A DNA stretch of 64,000 bases from JAPOUP01 sp965203605 (lineage in GTDB: Bacteria; Pseudomonadota; Alphaproteobacteria; Rhodobacterales; Rhodobacteraceae): NCBI GenBank assembly GCA_965203605.1, contig OZ241902.1, forward strand, positions 1,922,001 to 1,986,000, read 5' to 3'. The translations under genes and the position numbers were made by a program. Below, in pieces: positions 36,346-46,083 of the stretch. Numbering within the stretch: position 1 is the stretch's first letter; each line of letters begins with the position of its first letter. The notes under the pieces were generated by a model. That model did no database searches, had not been told where the DNA came from, and worked only from the letters and a program-made list of their open reading frames with translations.

Positions 36346-36386
36346 CCCTTCCCGCGCCTCTCCGAGCGATGGCCTATACTGTCATA

Positions 36387-36603
36387 CCAAACCAAATAAG
36401 TAATCACCGATAGGCCCCCGGATTTCACAGCACCGCCATCTCTCCAACCGGGTGTTCGCAGGCGCGGAGCATGTCAGGGAGACCGTGGAGCGGGTTTGGG
36501 ATGCGTTCATCCGCCGGAAGGGGGAGGTCACGCGGACCACCACAAGGGAGTGGGCGGCACCGTGAAATCCGGGGGCCTATCGGTGATTACTTATTTGGTT
36601 TGG
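36387..36603 (+). mobile_element. IS630-derived MITE with 42-bp perfect terminal inverted repeats
   Basis: A 217-bp element bounded by TA on each side (36385-36386 and 36604-36605), the IS630/mariner target duplication. Positions 36387-36428 and 36562-36603 are exact reverse complements. The inside retains about 45 codons of an IS630-type transposase C-terminus (RHLSNRVFAGAEHVRETVER, VWDAFIRRKGEVTR), ending at TGA within the right repeat. It is non-autonomous. Confidence 0.85.
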
Positions 36604-36985
36604 TATCAGACGGAAAAGGGATGGGTGGGACCGGACCGGACGCCTTACTTTAGCCGCTTACGGACGGATGCGGTACGGCGAATGCCGCCACCGGGGCATC
36701 CAGTCGGGAGCGGCGAGATGGAGCCCGGATGCCGCATGTCCGGGCTCCGGATGAAACGCTCCGGCACCCGCTGGTCGGAGAGGGGGCCAATGCCATGCTG
36801 GCGCTGAAGGGCTGCGTCATGAACCAAAGGTTGGCCGACCTGCTCGACTGGGGGGCGAATTAGGCCCCCGTGGCGTGATCAACCAACTTGGGATACACCC
36901 ATTGCTGCACAAAATATTGACCCGCCTTGGTCAAAGGAATAAGCCTTCCATCTGAAACCCTCTACAGACGCAAAGCAGGCCACCC

Positions 36986-37139
36986 ATGGCTGGTCACAAA
37001 GACTATTGGACCCAGAAGCGCGAGGACGGGAAGTGGGAAAGCAAAAGAGACCGGTGGCGAAGCCTTTCTGAAACGACGTGACGGGAAGATCCGTGGGCGA
37101 AATACCTACGGAAAGGATCCGTATCCTCCGAAAGGCTGA
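36986..37139 (+). pseudogene. DUF2188-family small protein gene, internally deleted
   Basis: The start MAGHKDYWTQKREDGKWESK is in one frame and the end GGEAFLKRRDGKIRGRNTYG, KDPYPPKG in another. The tail is the DUF2188 signature (H.RDG.I....YG.DP.PPK). About 30 codons in the middle are missing. It sits directly upstream of the DUF3800 gene, a common pairing. Confidence 0.65.
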
Positions 37140-37879
37140 GTCACGTTCTGCCCGAATTTGCCGATTATATCGTCTATGCCGATGAAAGCGGCGATCACGG
37201 ATTGGTTTCAATCGATCCGGATTACCCGGTATTCGCTTTGACCTTCTGCGTCATGCGCAAGCACGACTTTATCGGAACCATCGTGCCGGCGATTCAACAA
37301 TTCAAATTCGATATCTGGGGTCATGACAGCATCATTTTGCACGAGCACGAAATTAGAAAGAGCAAAGGCCCATTTTCCATTCTGCTGACCGACCGTGAAT
37401 TGCGGACAAGATTCTATGATCGTCTGAACAGTCTCATCGAAAATGCGTCCCTTTCCATCTTCGCCGCCGTCATCGACAAAGCGGAATTGAGAGAGTGTTA
37501 CGCCAAACCCTGGAACCCTTACGAAATCGCAATGCTCTTCTGCATGGAGCGTTTGCACATGATGCTAAACCGAGAGGGGCAGCAAGGAAAAACCGTACAT
37601 GTTGTCTTTGAAAGCCGCGGCAAGAGGGAAGACAGTGAATTGGAACTCGAATTTCGGCGGATCGCTGCCAATGATCGAAAGTGGGGTTATCGCAGGCACG
37701 ACTTCAGCCGCTTCGACTTTCAGCCGGTTTTTCTGCCAAAGGCAGTGAACTCAAGCGGGCTGCAACTCGCCGATCTGACCGCGCGGCCCATCGCCCTTAG
37801 CAAGCTGCGCCCCAAACAGCAAAACCGGGCATTCGAAATCATTGAACCCAAACTGAAGGCGCTGAAATGCTTCCCTTAA
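37136..37879 (+). CDS. DUF3800 domain protein (RNase H-like fold)
   Basis: About 247 codons. The family-defining N-terminus YIVYADESGDHG lies at 37166-37201 and must belong to the protein, so the TTG at 37202 cannot be the true start. No ATG, GTG or TTG is in frame upstream, only CTG at 37136, so the start is unresolved and may depend on the damaged DUF2188 gene. Later motifs: HDSIILHEHEIRKSKGPF, VHVVFESRGKREDSELE and SSGLQLADLTARPIALS, with the conserved acidic residues. The function is unknown; DUF3800 genes are frequent in mobile and defence regions. Confidence 0.75.
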   Translation: MSHVLPEFADYIVYADESGDHGLVSIDPDYPVFALTFCVMRKHDFIGTIVPAIQQFKFDIWGHDSIILHEHEIRKSKGPFSILLTDRELRTRFYDRLNSLIENASLSIFAAVIDKAELRECYAKPWNPYEIAMLFCMERLHMMLNREGQQGKTVHVVFESRGKREDSELELEFRRIAANDRKWGYRRHDFSRFDFQPVFLPKAVNSSGLQLADLTARPIALSKLRPKQQNRAFEIIEPKLKALKCFP

Positions 37880-38006
37880 ATCCTTGTATTTTCAGAAAAA
37901 ACAAAGGAGCTCCGGTTGGCCCGGAACCCCTCTGTCGACCGGGTAGTTCCCAATCCTTTGACGTATAGATACATACATTTTGTGTGTCTAGCAAGTCGAC
38001 AGTTGG

Positions 38007-38770
38007 GGGTGTATCCCAAGTTGGTTGATCACGCCGCGGGGCCTAATTCGCCCTCCAGTCGAGCAGGTCGGCCAACCTTTGGTTCATGACGCAGCCCTTC
38101 AGCGCCAGCATGGCATTGGCCCCTCTCCGACCAGCGGATGCCGGAGCGTTTCATCCGGAGCCCGGACATGCGGCATCCGGCCTCCATCACGCCGCTCTCA
38201 ACCTGGATGCCCCGGTGGCGGCATTCGCCGTACTGCATCCGCCCGATGCTGTTCCGGAAGTGGCGGCGGCAGGCGTCCAGTTCCCGGACCGCCCTCCCCG
38301 CCCGTCCCGGTGTCCGCCCGGACCTCCGCGAACCGCCGGTCCCGCTCCGGCCCCTTTCCGGCGACGCCCCCCACCTCCTCCCCGCGCATCGGGATCCCGG
38401 TCCCGTCGGCCGAAAGATATATGGGTGTTTTCAGTGGGTTGCCCTCGACCACCTCCTCCCGCCCGGACTCCATGGCCTCCGTGACGTCGCGGCCGCGCAC
38501 CTCGCCGCCCCCGGTCCAGTACTGGGTGAAACCCCCGTCGCGTTCGCGGACAACCGGTGGATGCACCGCCGCGCCGCCCTCCGCAGGACCCCCGGATACG
38601 CCACCGAGTCCGGATGCCTGTGATCCAACCTCTTCCCTGCCATGACCCACGCTCCATGCCAGTTGCCCCGGAGGCAGGCCGCCCGCCGGTTACCCCGGTC
38701 ATCCGCGGTCCCGCCGCAGCGCAGGAATGGCACGTCCGGATTGTGCGGATCATCCAACTGGGATACACCC
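38007..38770 (-). mobile_element. ISKra4-like element, degenerate (copy B)
   Basis: 764 bp, minus orientation, with ends matching copy A (GGGTGTATCCCAAGTTGGTT). The transposase is in pieces: GFTQYWTGGGEVRGRDVTEA, then the ISKra4 hallmark YLSADGTGIPMRGEE, then after a frameshift QVESGVMEAGCRMSGLRMKR. Far shorter than a complete ISKra4. It and copy A flank the DUF2188/DUF3800 pair in inverted orientation. Confidence 0.65.
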
Positions 38771-38909
38771 GAGAGAGACAATGCGCTTGACGTTCGATGG
38801 GCGACTACAAATAATGCGTCATTCGCTCCATGGCAGTAAGCCCCGCTTCCGTCCTGAACACAGGATTGGCGATCGAAAGTAGGGCCGATCCCGTGGAGAT
38901 CTTTCTTTG

Positions 38910-38935
38910 GTGGGTCGCTATTTTTGGCGACCCAC
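38910..38935. terminator. Isolated 9-bp hairpin
   Basis: GTGGGTCGC and GCGACCCAC form a perfect 9-bp stem around an 8-nt T-rich loop. No T-run follows on either strand. It may be an old terminator or IS end. Confidence 0.4.
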
Positions 38936-38999
38936 AATCATGATCGCTTCGGCCTACATTCATCGCGATTTACGATCCCACTTCCGTTCCGATGTGCGT

Positions 39000-39350
39000 C
39001 ATCGGCCATTTCCGCAGCGGGGGGCGGAGCCAGGGCGGAGGGAATGGCCGGGAGGCGGGGTTTCCGGCACCCAAGGAACGGAGGATTCGGTCCCGGGACG
39101 GTTGTTATCCCGTCGGAAAGTCCGCTTGCCTTCAGCGCGTGTATTTGGCATCGTTCGTCACGGGCCAGTTGGCGGTAACCCTCCGGCATGGCAGTCTCCC
39201 TTGTTTCGTAACAGGGACCGTCGCTGCTTCGCAGCCAGTTCGCAACATTATGCGGGTGGAAATCCGATCACCACCGCTACTGGTGTTGCACTTCAGAGTG
39301 GAATGGGGCGCACCTATGTTGGGTCTCGGCAAATTCGGGCTCACCAGCCA
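39000..39350 (-). mobile_element. IS30-like relic (c)
   Basis: From 39189 on the minus strand: MPEGYRQLARDERCQIHALK, ASGLSDGIT, the N-terminus of an IS30-type transposase, then degenerate. The terminal motif GGTGTTGCACTTCAGAGTGG lies at about 39284-39303. Shared blocks connect it to relics (a) and (b). Confidence 0.6.
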
Positions 39351-39459
39351 AGCCCATCTGCATCTGATCTCATGCCGGTGCCCGCAGCGGGAATCACCGG
39401 GGCAAATCCGCCAGCGACCCTCCGCTACGTCACCAATCGACCAACATTGACCGATGCCA

Positions 39460-40341
39460 TCAGAAGGGTGCCCTTTGGCTCCGCAACCGGTGCTGACGCG
39501 GCGTCACTCCGTACTGCGTCCTGAACAGCCTGTAGAAATGGCTCAGGTTCTCAATGCCGCAGGCACGTGCCACATCGGGAATCGGCAGATCCCCATGACC
39601 GAGGAGCAAGGCAGCATGCTCAATTCGGACTCTGTTCACGAATTCTGAAGGCGTGATGCCGAGTTCCGCCCGCGTAACGCGGCAAACATGCTCATGGCTT
39701 CGGCCTGCGGAGCGAACGAACGCCGCCACCCCACCTCGGAATACATCCGGGTCGCGGATCGTTTGGCACGCCGCCGAAAACCATCTCGGCGCCGTGCTGT
39801 TGGGATGCCCACTGCGTTCCAGAACCCGATTTGTGAGCGTCAGAAGAAACTCCTCGACCCGCGCAAGTGATCTGACCGATGTCGCCATTTCCTGCGCCAC
39901 ATTGACCGCGCGCTCAAACCGCGAACCCGATAGTTCGTACGCTTCTGGAACGGAACCGCCCCAGTCATGGAACCTGCCCCTGAATTCCTCCGGATAGCGG
40001 GTGACAAGGTGCTCAGCCGTCTCCACCTGAAACATGACATTGATGATCTGGCATCCGGTTTCCCGATCAGCCCTGAACGCATGCGCGTCCCGCGGTCGAA
40101 TGAACGCCAGATGCCCATGCCCCAGACATTGCGTCTCTCCGTTGATCCAGTGCAGCGCCGTTCCTCGCTCAATCAGGAAAACCTCGAAGAAATCGTGATC
40201 ATGCGCCCGGTCCGGAAACCGTCTGTCAAGCGATTTACGGGCAAAGTGAAACGACTCCTCCGCACGGAGATAGTCACCAGCGCTGAACCGTGTGATCTCC
40301 AAAAGGGCAATCTCCAACAAGAAATCCCCAACTATTGCCAT
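39460..40341 (-). CDS. AraC-family transcriptional regulator
   Basis: 293 residues. The N-terminal cupin-like domain (about 30-110) has RRFPDRAHDHDFFEVFLIER and INGETQCLGHGHLAFIRP. The C-terminal double HTH (about 195-290) has VAAFVRSAGRSHEHVCRVTR, AELGITPSEFVNRVRIEHAA and CGIENLSHFYRLFRTQYGVT. It is divergent from the dioxygenase operon with a 90-bp AT-rich gap, so it probably activates that operon in response to a sugar-like effector. Confidence 0.92.
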   Translation of the reverse strand: MAIVGDFLLEIALLEITRFSAGDYLRAEESFHFARKSLDRRFPDRAHDHDFFEVFLIERGTALHWINGETQCLGHGHLAFIRPRDAHAFRADRETGCQIINVMFQVETAEHLVTRYPEEFRGRFHDWGGSVPEAYELSGSRFERAVNVAQEMATSVRSLARVEEFLLTLTNRVLERSGHPNSTAPRWFSAACQTIRDPDVFRGGVAAFVRSAGRSHEHVCRVTRAELGITPSEFVNRVRIEHAALLLGHGDLPIPDVARACGIENLSHFYRLFRTQYGVTPRQHRLRSQRAPF

Positions 40342-40431
40342 ATAATATCAAATTAAAACAAAAAAATGTCAAGTGGCGGTCATGCGCAGGCACGTTCTCT
40401 TCCGTAAACTGGCGGCAGACGGGAGGGCAGA

Positions 40432-41256
40432 ATGCTCGACGAGTCCCAGGATCTCAGCTTCAGGCCGGTGAGGAACGACGCACCTCTCCGGCTTACACGA
40501 ACACAGATCGACAGTTACAATCGCAAGGGCTTCGTACAGCCGTTCGGCATATTTTCGGAGCTGGAGATTGGAAACATACGCGCCTATGCGGACCGTCTGA
40601 TGGCTGACATGGGCGCGGATGGCGGCTACGGCATCAACTGCTACCAGGCCAGACTGTCCGGGCTGTGGGACATTGCCACCGACGCACGCATCCTGGACCA
40701 TGTTCAGGATATCATCGGAGCGAACATCCTTTGCTGGGCCACCGCGATCCTGTCGAAGGCACCATACGACCCGAAGGTCGTTCCATGGCATCAGGATGCT
40801 GCGTTCTGGTGCCTGACACCCGCACGAACCGTTACCGTATGGCTTGCGATCGATGACGCGGACGAAGACAATTCCGCAATGCGCTTCATTCCCAGAACCC
40901 ACACCGCAGGTCCCCTCAAGCTCCGGCCAACCTCCGGTGCGGCGGTGTTTCACATTGAGACCGACGGTGCCGATGAACTGGGCGAACCGTTCACCAACAC
41001 ACTTAAGGCGGGCCAGATCTCGCTCCATGCCGACATGCTGGTTCATGGTAGCCTGCCGAACGGATCCAATCGACGGCGCTGCGGCCTTACGCTCCGCTAC
41101 TGTCCACCGGACGTTCGTGTGACGGACGAAGCATGGGCAAAGGGAGTCGAAGCCATTCTTTGCCGCGGCGACGCCGGTGACTGGCGGACCTGCCCCCGTC
41201 CGGACAACAACGATATCCTGAAGACGACAAGCCCACACGTCGTCGGAAGCAATTGA
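40432..41256 (+). CDS. Phytanoyl-CoA dioxygenase-family Fe(II)/2-oxoglutarate oxygenase
   Basis: 274 residues. The double-stranded beta-helix iron site is visible: HxD in VVPWHQDAAFW and the distal His in ISLHADMLVHGSLPNGSNRR, with Arg in RRRCGLTLRY for 2-oxoglutarate. It is the first gene after the AraC regulator and is followed at 15 nt by the metallo-beta-lactamase-fold gene. A second family member is encoded at 45.15 kb in the same operon. Substrate unknown; hydroxylation or demethylation of the imported compound is inferred. Confidence 0.88.
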   Translation: MLDESQDLSFRPVRNDAPLRLTRTQIDSYNRKGFVQPFGIFSELEIGNIRAYADRLMADMGADGGYGINCYQARLSGLWDIATDARILDHVQDIIGANILCWATAILSKAPYDPKVVPWHQDAAFWCLTPARTVTVWLAIDDADEDNSAMRFIPRTHTAGPLKLRPTSGAAVFHIETDGADELGEPFTNTLKAGQISLHADMLVHGSLPNGSNRRRCGLTLRYCPPDVRVTDEAWAKGVEAILCRGDAGDWRTCPRPDNNDILKTTSPHVVGSN

Positions 41257-41271
41257 GAGGGATTGCCCGTC

Positions 41272-41952
41272 ATGAGGATCAAATGGTATGGACATGCCGC
41301 ATTCGGCCTCTTTCCCGCTACCGGCCCGAGCGTCATCACCGATCCCTATACGCCCGAAGATGTCGGATACGCACCTATTGAAGACACGGCGGACCTCGTA
41401 TTGATTTCGTCAGATGACGATGACGCGCATTGTCGGGCCGACCTGATCGCCGGCTCTCCCGAGGTCCTGAACACACTGGAAGTCGCCCGCGAAGGTGGCC
41501 AGGCCGAAGCCCAGGGCGTTCGGGTCACGGCTATCGAGGCGGCGGAATGGGATCTCCATCCGGATCACGAGGTTCCCGGCCATAACGGAATGTACAGATT
41601 TGTACTCGAAGGAATCAAATTCGCGCATATGGGCGATGTCGGCAACCCACTCAGCGACAGGCAACAGGCCTTCTTTGAGGAAACCGACATTCTCTTCGCA
41701 CTCGCTGGTGGCTATCTCACCATTCAGTTGCCGGACCTGATGGAGATGATCCACCGCACAAGGCCAAGGCTGGTCATCCCGATGCACTTCCGTACCCTTG
41801 CCTACAGACCGCGCAACACCATGTGGATCGAGAGCTTTCTGGCCCATTTCAAGGAAGAGGACATAGATTTCGCCTTCTCATCCGAGATATCGATCCTACG
41901 AACGGACATTCCGCAACGCACCCGCGTCCTGGTCATGGACTACGTCCGATAG
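41272..41952 (+). CDS. Metallo-beta-lactamase-fold protein (UlaG-like) with altered metal motif
   Basis: 226 residues from the ATG at 41272 (GAGAGGGA lies upstream; TTG at 41263 is an alternative). The fold is recognised from MRIKWYGHAAFGL, VITDPYT, FAHMGDVGN and VIPMHFRT. The usual HxHxDH metal motif after the first strand is replaced by SSDDDDAHC, so the first two histidines are absent. The later His and Asp positions remain. It may use a different metal set or have lost hydrolase activity. Relatives are lactonases or phosphodiesterases. Confidence 0.8.
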   Translation: MRIKWYGHAAFGLFPATGPSVITDPYTPEDVGYAPIEDTADLVLISSDDDDAHCRADLIAGSPEVLNTLEVAREGGQAEAQGVRVTAIEAAEWDLHPDHEVPGHNGMYRFVLEGIKFAHMGDVGNPLSDRQQAFFEETDILFALAGGYLTIQLPDLMEMIHRTRPRLVIPMHFRTLAYRPRNTMWIESFLAHFKEEDIDFAFSSEISILRTDIPQRTRVLVMDYVR

Positions 41953-43607
41953 GACGCAGAACCGGGCCGTGCAGACCCAGACGCAAGGGGCATCCGCCCC
42001 GCTGAACACTGGGAGAGGAATACGGTACTGGAACAAACCGCAACACTTGTATCTGCGCTCGCACTGATGGCTATGGGAGCCCTTGCGCAGGATGTCGCCC
42101 GCGAAGACACGGTGATTTTCGACCTGGACCGCACGATCAAGGATCCGGAGAATTTCAACTGGATGACACCGGGAACCAAACGCATGCACGGTGCGCACCA
42201 GGCAATGTGGGAACCACTGTTCATCCTGAACTACGGAACCGGTGAGCTCGACCCCTGGTTGGGAACCGGGATCACCTCGAACGACACCGGTGACGAATGG
42301 ATCCTGAAGCTCCGCGAAGGCGTCGAATGGTCCGACGGCGAGGCCTTCAATGCGGACGACGTCGTCTTCACCGTCAATATGGCCATCTCCAACGAGGAGA
42401 TTTCGAGTCGGGAGGCGGCAACTGTCCGCGCCCAGGTCGCCGCCGTCGAGAGGGTCGACGACCTGACTGTCAAATTCAGGCTTAACGCCCCCAATCCCCG
42501 CTTTGCTGTCGAGAACTTTGGGGTCCGCATCTTCGGATCATTCCTGATCATGCCGCAGCACGTCTGGGAAGGAAGCAATCCCGTGACCTTTGCGTTCTAC
42601 CCACCCATCGGTACCGGCCCCTACACCTACACGTCGGGCGCCACCAACCGGATGATCTGGGACCGCAATGACCAATGGTGGGGCGCGAAGACAGGCTTCA
42701 GGGACCTACCTGAGCCAATGCGTCTGATCTGGCTGGAATCGGGCGGAGCCGAGGGCCGTGCCCAGCTCATGGCAACTGACCAGATGGACGCGGCGCAAAA
42801 TGTCAGCGTCGGTGCATATGAAGCGATAAAGGCACAGAATCCGAATGTCATTGCGTGGTACGATGACTACCCCTACGCTTCGGCAGACCCCTGTGCGCGT
42901 CAGCTTGAGATCAATACGACCATCGCGCCATGGGACGATCCGGCAATGCGGCGGGCCGTCAACCATATCATCGACCGCAACCAGATCGTAAATGTCGCGG
43001 TCGAGGGCGCTACCGTGCCAAGCGACACAATGTTCGTACAATACGGATCCATGGCACCCTATATCGATGCCGTCAAGGCAGCGGGCTACGGACTCTCGCC
43101 GACCGCCGACGTCGCTGCAGGCCAGGCACTCATCGAAGGTCAGGGCTATACCATGGGCAATGACGGAATCTACGAAAGGGACGGCGAGGACCTCGCGGTC
43201 AGGATTCACGTCAACTCAGCATCGACTGAATACACCAGGACGATTGACGTCAGTGTCGAGCAGCTGAACCGCGCCGGTGTCAGCGCCAGTTCGGTTCCCG
43301 TCGAGAACGGTGTGTTCTGGGGCGAGGTACTGCCTTTCGGTGCCTATGAAATGTCCTACAGCTGGCTTTCCTGCGGTTCCGTGAACGAGCCCTGGACATC
43401 CATGAGCCGCTATACGATCAAGGATGTGGTGTCGGTCGGTGAACGCTCGCCAGGCTTCAACAATACCGCAAGATGGAACTCCGAAGCAGCGGCGAGATAT
43501 TCGGAAATCATCGATCGAATGGGGTCCATGGCCCTGAACGATCCGGCAGTTCCGGATATGGTGGCCGAGGCCTATCAGCATCTGGCAGAAGAAATGCCGT
43601 TCATTCC

Positions 43608-44934
43608 CACTAGTGTCCCAACGTTAATCAAATAGATTCAATTGGTTATCGGCACCGGGAGGATTGTTTCTGTTCGGCGTCCTGGTAAGTATTTGATTTA
43701 GAGGCGTTCTCTCGAACATGGTGAGGCTCAAGATCTGTAACATTGTGTGGAGGCTGATGTCCAACCGGCTTCTCGAGCGGATGATTGCGACCAGCAGGTA
43801 GACAGGGACGGCGATCCAGATCTGGCTCTTCACGGCGTTCTCTGAGGTGCCGAAAAAGGACTTGATCCTGAGATGCTGCTTGATCCACCTGAAGAAAAGC
43901 TCCACCTGCCAGCGCGCCCGGTACAGGTCGGCGATGGTGTGTGGCGGAAGAATGAAGTTGTTGGTCAGAAACACAAGGGTCCGTTCCCGTTCCCGGTCGA
44001 CATACTTGATGCGCCGCAGCTTGTCGGGGTATTCCTTCGCCGTCCCAACACCGTCGGTCCGGACAATCTGGTCGCAGATGACGCCGGAGGACCGGTCGAC
44101 CCTGTTCGAGTACAGGCGGCGGAGCCTTGTGTTGGTCTTGGACCGCAGGACGAAATGGGCGCCGTTGAGGTGAAGTCGGTGCAGGCGGCTGAAGTCGAGA
44201 TATGCCCGGTCCATGACATGGAAAGCCCCGGGCTCCGGAGCGATGATGTCCAGAATGTTGACGTCATGGACCTTGCCGTCGGTGATATGGATGAATGCGG
44301 GGATGTTGCCCCTGAGGTCAAGCAGCGTATGCAGCCTGACGGCACCTTTGGTCCTGCGGAAACGGGCCCAGGGGAAAAGGGACAGGCACAGGTCGATGGT
44401 CGACGAATCCAGCGCGTAGACGGTGCTCTCAAGGTCGAGACCGTGACTGTCGTCGGAAAGGTGCCGGGCCTTGTGGATCAGGTGCTGGGCGAAGTCGGCA
44501 TGGATCCTCCAATCCCGGGTGGAATTGGCGTTGGCAAGGGTGTTCCTCGCCACACCGCCCCGGATACCCATGTGATAGAGCTTGGATGACTGGGCCCGCA
44601 GGCAGACCTCGACATCCCTCAGGGAAGACCGATAGGTCAGCTGCGCAAACGCCATGCAGCGGTATTGATCACTGCAGCTGAAGGACTTGATCTTGTGATT
44701 TCCGCCGTAACGCTCGACGCAGCGGCGAAACCTATGCCATGGAAGATGATCCATGACCTGGCCGAAAACGAGCTTGCCAGAATACACTTCCGGGCCTCCC
44801 TTTTGCTGGATTCATGGCCCAGCCCTGCGGGACACCCGGTTGGAGTTCAAGTCGGTGACACCTCAAATCATCAAAAAACAAACTAATATCAATATATTAC
44901 ACATACATTATGCTTCAACGTTGGGACACTAGTG
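43608..44934 (-). mobile_element. IS4-family insertion sequence (DUF4372 type), intact
   Basis: 1327 bp with terminal repeats CACTAGTGTCCCAACGTT and its exact complement. GTTCATTCC (9 bp) is duplicated at 43599-43607 and 44935-44943. It disrupts the binding-protein gene near its 3' end. Confidence 0.92.
43624..44787 (-). CDS. IS4-family transposase (DUF4372 N-domain)
   Basis: 387 residues, complete. The DUF4372 N-terminus is MYSGKLVFGQVMDHLPWHRF then FSCSDQYRCMAFAQLTYRSS. The DDE domain has VYALDSSTIDLCLSLFPWAR (first Asp), HVMDRAYLDFSRLHRLHLNG (second Asp) and YRARWQVELFFRWIKQHLRI (Glu in the Y-(2)-R-(3)-E-(6)-K signature). All catalytic residues are present, so it is probably active. Confidence 0.93.
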   Translation of the reverse strand: MYSGKLVFGQVMDHLPWHRFRRCVERYGGNHKIKSFSCSDQYRCMAFAQLTYRSSLRDVEVCLRAQSSKLYHMGIRGGVARNTLANANSTRDWRIHADFAQHLIHKARHLSDDSHGLDLESTVYALDSSTIDLCLSLFPWARFRRTKGAVRLHTLLDLRGNIPAFIHITDGKVHDVNILDIIAPEPGAFHVMDRAYLDFSRLHRLHLNGAHFVLRSKTNTRLRRLYSNRVDRSSGVICDQIVRTDGVGTAKEYPDKLRRIKYVDRERERTLVFLTNNFILPPHTIADLYRARWQVELFFRWIKQHLRIKSFFGTSENAVKSQIWIAVPVYLLVAIIRSRSRLDISLHTMLQILSLTMFERTPLNQILTRTPNRNNPPGADNQLNLFD

Positions 44935-45152
44935 GTTCATTCCTTTGGTGCAGTCGGCGAAACTGCTGCCTCTCAACACCACGTACTGGGAAGGATGGCC
45001 GTCTTCTGACAACTACTACAACCACCCGTTTTTCTGGTGGAACCACACGCACCAGATCATCCACAATCTTACCAAGGCCAATTGAGGCACAGCCGGCGGG
45101 GACTTCCCCGTCGGCTTACCCACCAGAAACCGGTGTAGAGGGCTTCAAGCGA

Positions 45153-45924
45153 ATGTCCGATATTGGCGATCGTTTCGCGGAAAACGGATTTATCCATGTC
45201 GAGGATGTGTTCTCCACTTCCGAGGTCGCGGAACTTGAGGAGGATTTCGACCGCATCATCCAGCAGATAACAGCCTCGGATGAGTGCATCGATGCCACGT
45301 GGGATGGGTGGGGGGCAGGCTGCGGAACTCGCACGGCCTGGCGACCGGATACTGCACACGCACAACGTGCAGAAATATTCCCGACGGTGGATGGACGCCC
45401 TGCTGGCCCCGAACTTCCTTGATGTTGCGGAAGCCATCCTCGGCCCGGACATCATCCTACATCACACAAAACTCTTTCAGAAACCACCTGAGCGGGGCTC
45501 GCCATTCCCGATGCACCAGGACTGGCCGTACTTTCCGACCGTGAGGGACTCGATGATCGCTGGACTCATTCATGTGTCCGAGGCCACGGAGGAAATGGGA
45601 TGCCTGCGTGTCTATCAGGGCTCGCACCGCCTGGGACGGATAGCAGGCGCCGACGGGCGCCGCCCAAACGAGACCCTGGCGCGATACCCCACCGATCGTG
45701 CGCGGGCCATCGAAGCCAAGCCCGGCGATGTCGTGTTCTTTCATTACTTCACTCTACATGGCTCAATGCCGAACAGATCACGCCAAACGCGCAAGACCGT
45801 ACTCTGCCAGATGTACGCTGGGAACGACCACGTGGAGGCGGGCAATCTCCACCCCGACGAGCGCCTCGTCCTGCGTGGCTGGAACAGCCATGTCTCGCGC
45901 ACCATCGCCGGTCAGGCGGCATGA
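45153..45924 (+). pseudogene. Second phytanoyl-CoA dioxygenase-family enzyme, one-base frameshift
   Basis: The first frame from ATG 45153 reads MSDIGDRFAENGFIHVEDVF, typical of the family start. At a run of six G near 45308-45313 the frame changes. The second frame gives GQAAELARPGDRILHTHNVQ, HHTKLFQKPPERGSPFPMHQ (with HxD in PMHQDWPY), FHYFTLHGSMPNRSRQTRKT and the end SRTIAGQAA. Removing one G would yield an intact ~257-residue oxygenase. Either a real mutation or a homopolymer error. Confidence 0.82.
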
Positions 45925-46083
45925 TTCGCGCGACTGGCGAGCCCCCGCCGAATGCCGCGTTTGGCCGGTTCGTCACCTGCATCGGGTGGCTGGTTTGAGG
46001 ATTCCCAGCGGATATCTGGTCAACCGGATGGTGACGCTGCTGCTTACGATCTGGATCGCTGCCACGCTAGGGCCTGTTGACAA

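Larger units (their letters stand above)
35657..36900 (+). mobile_element. ISKra4-like element, chimeric and dead (copy A)
   Basis: The ends are AGTATCCCAAGTTGGTTGAT and GATCAACCAACTTGGGATAC, the same as those of copy B. The left part (to about 36050) encodes ISKra4-type frames shared with copy B. The right part (about 36650-36865) has the ISKra4 C-terminus MEPGCRMSGLRMKRSGTRWS. Between them sit an IS66 scrap and an IS630-derived MITE, so the element has been hit repeatedly. Confidence 0.65.
42028..45085 (+). pseudogene. Dipeptide/oligopeptide-type ABC binding protein (family 5), split by an IS4 element
   Basis: The 5' part (42028-43607) and the last 47 codons (44944-45085) form one gene interrupted by the element at 43608-44934. 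The protein has a signal peptide ending ALMAMGALAQ and SBP_bac_5 motifs (KLREGVEWSDGEAFNADDVV, TVNMAIS; RRAVNHIIDRNQIVNVAVEG). Removing the IS and one copy of the 9-bp duplication gives MPFIPLVQSAKLLPLNTTYW, a normal family C-terminus ending HNLTKAN. The start is unclear: GGAGAGG precedes a CTG at 42028, and ATG at 42067 would cut the signal peptide. As it stands the protein ends prematurely, lacking the C-terminus. Confidence 0.88.

Noticed and set aside
36387..36603. A rho-independent terminator or riboswitch explanation for the long inverted repeat
   Set aside because: The repeats are 42 bp, far apart, flanked by duplicated TA and enclose transposase codons, so a MITE is the better reading.
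37202..37879. TTG at 37202 as the DUF3800 start
   Set aside because: It would leave out the conserved YADESGDHG segment just upstream in the same frame.
40342..40431. A defined AraC operator in the 90-bp AT-rich gap
   Set aside because: No clear direct or inverted repeats could be picked out by eye.
43873..44589. A 238-codon plus-strand frame across the IS4 transposase
   Set aside because: It is opposite a complete DDE transposase with all motifs and has no recognisable domain.
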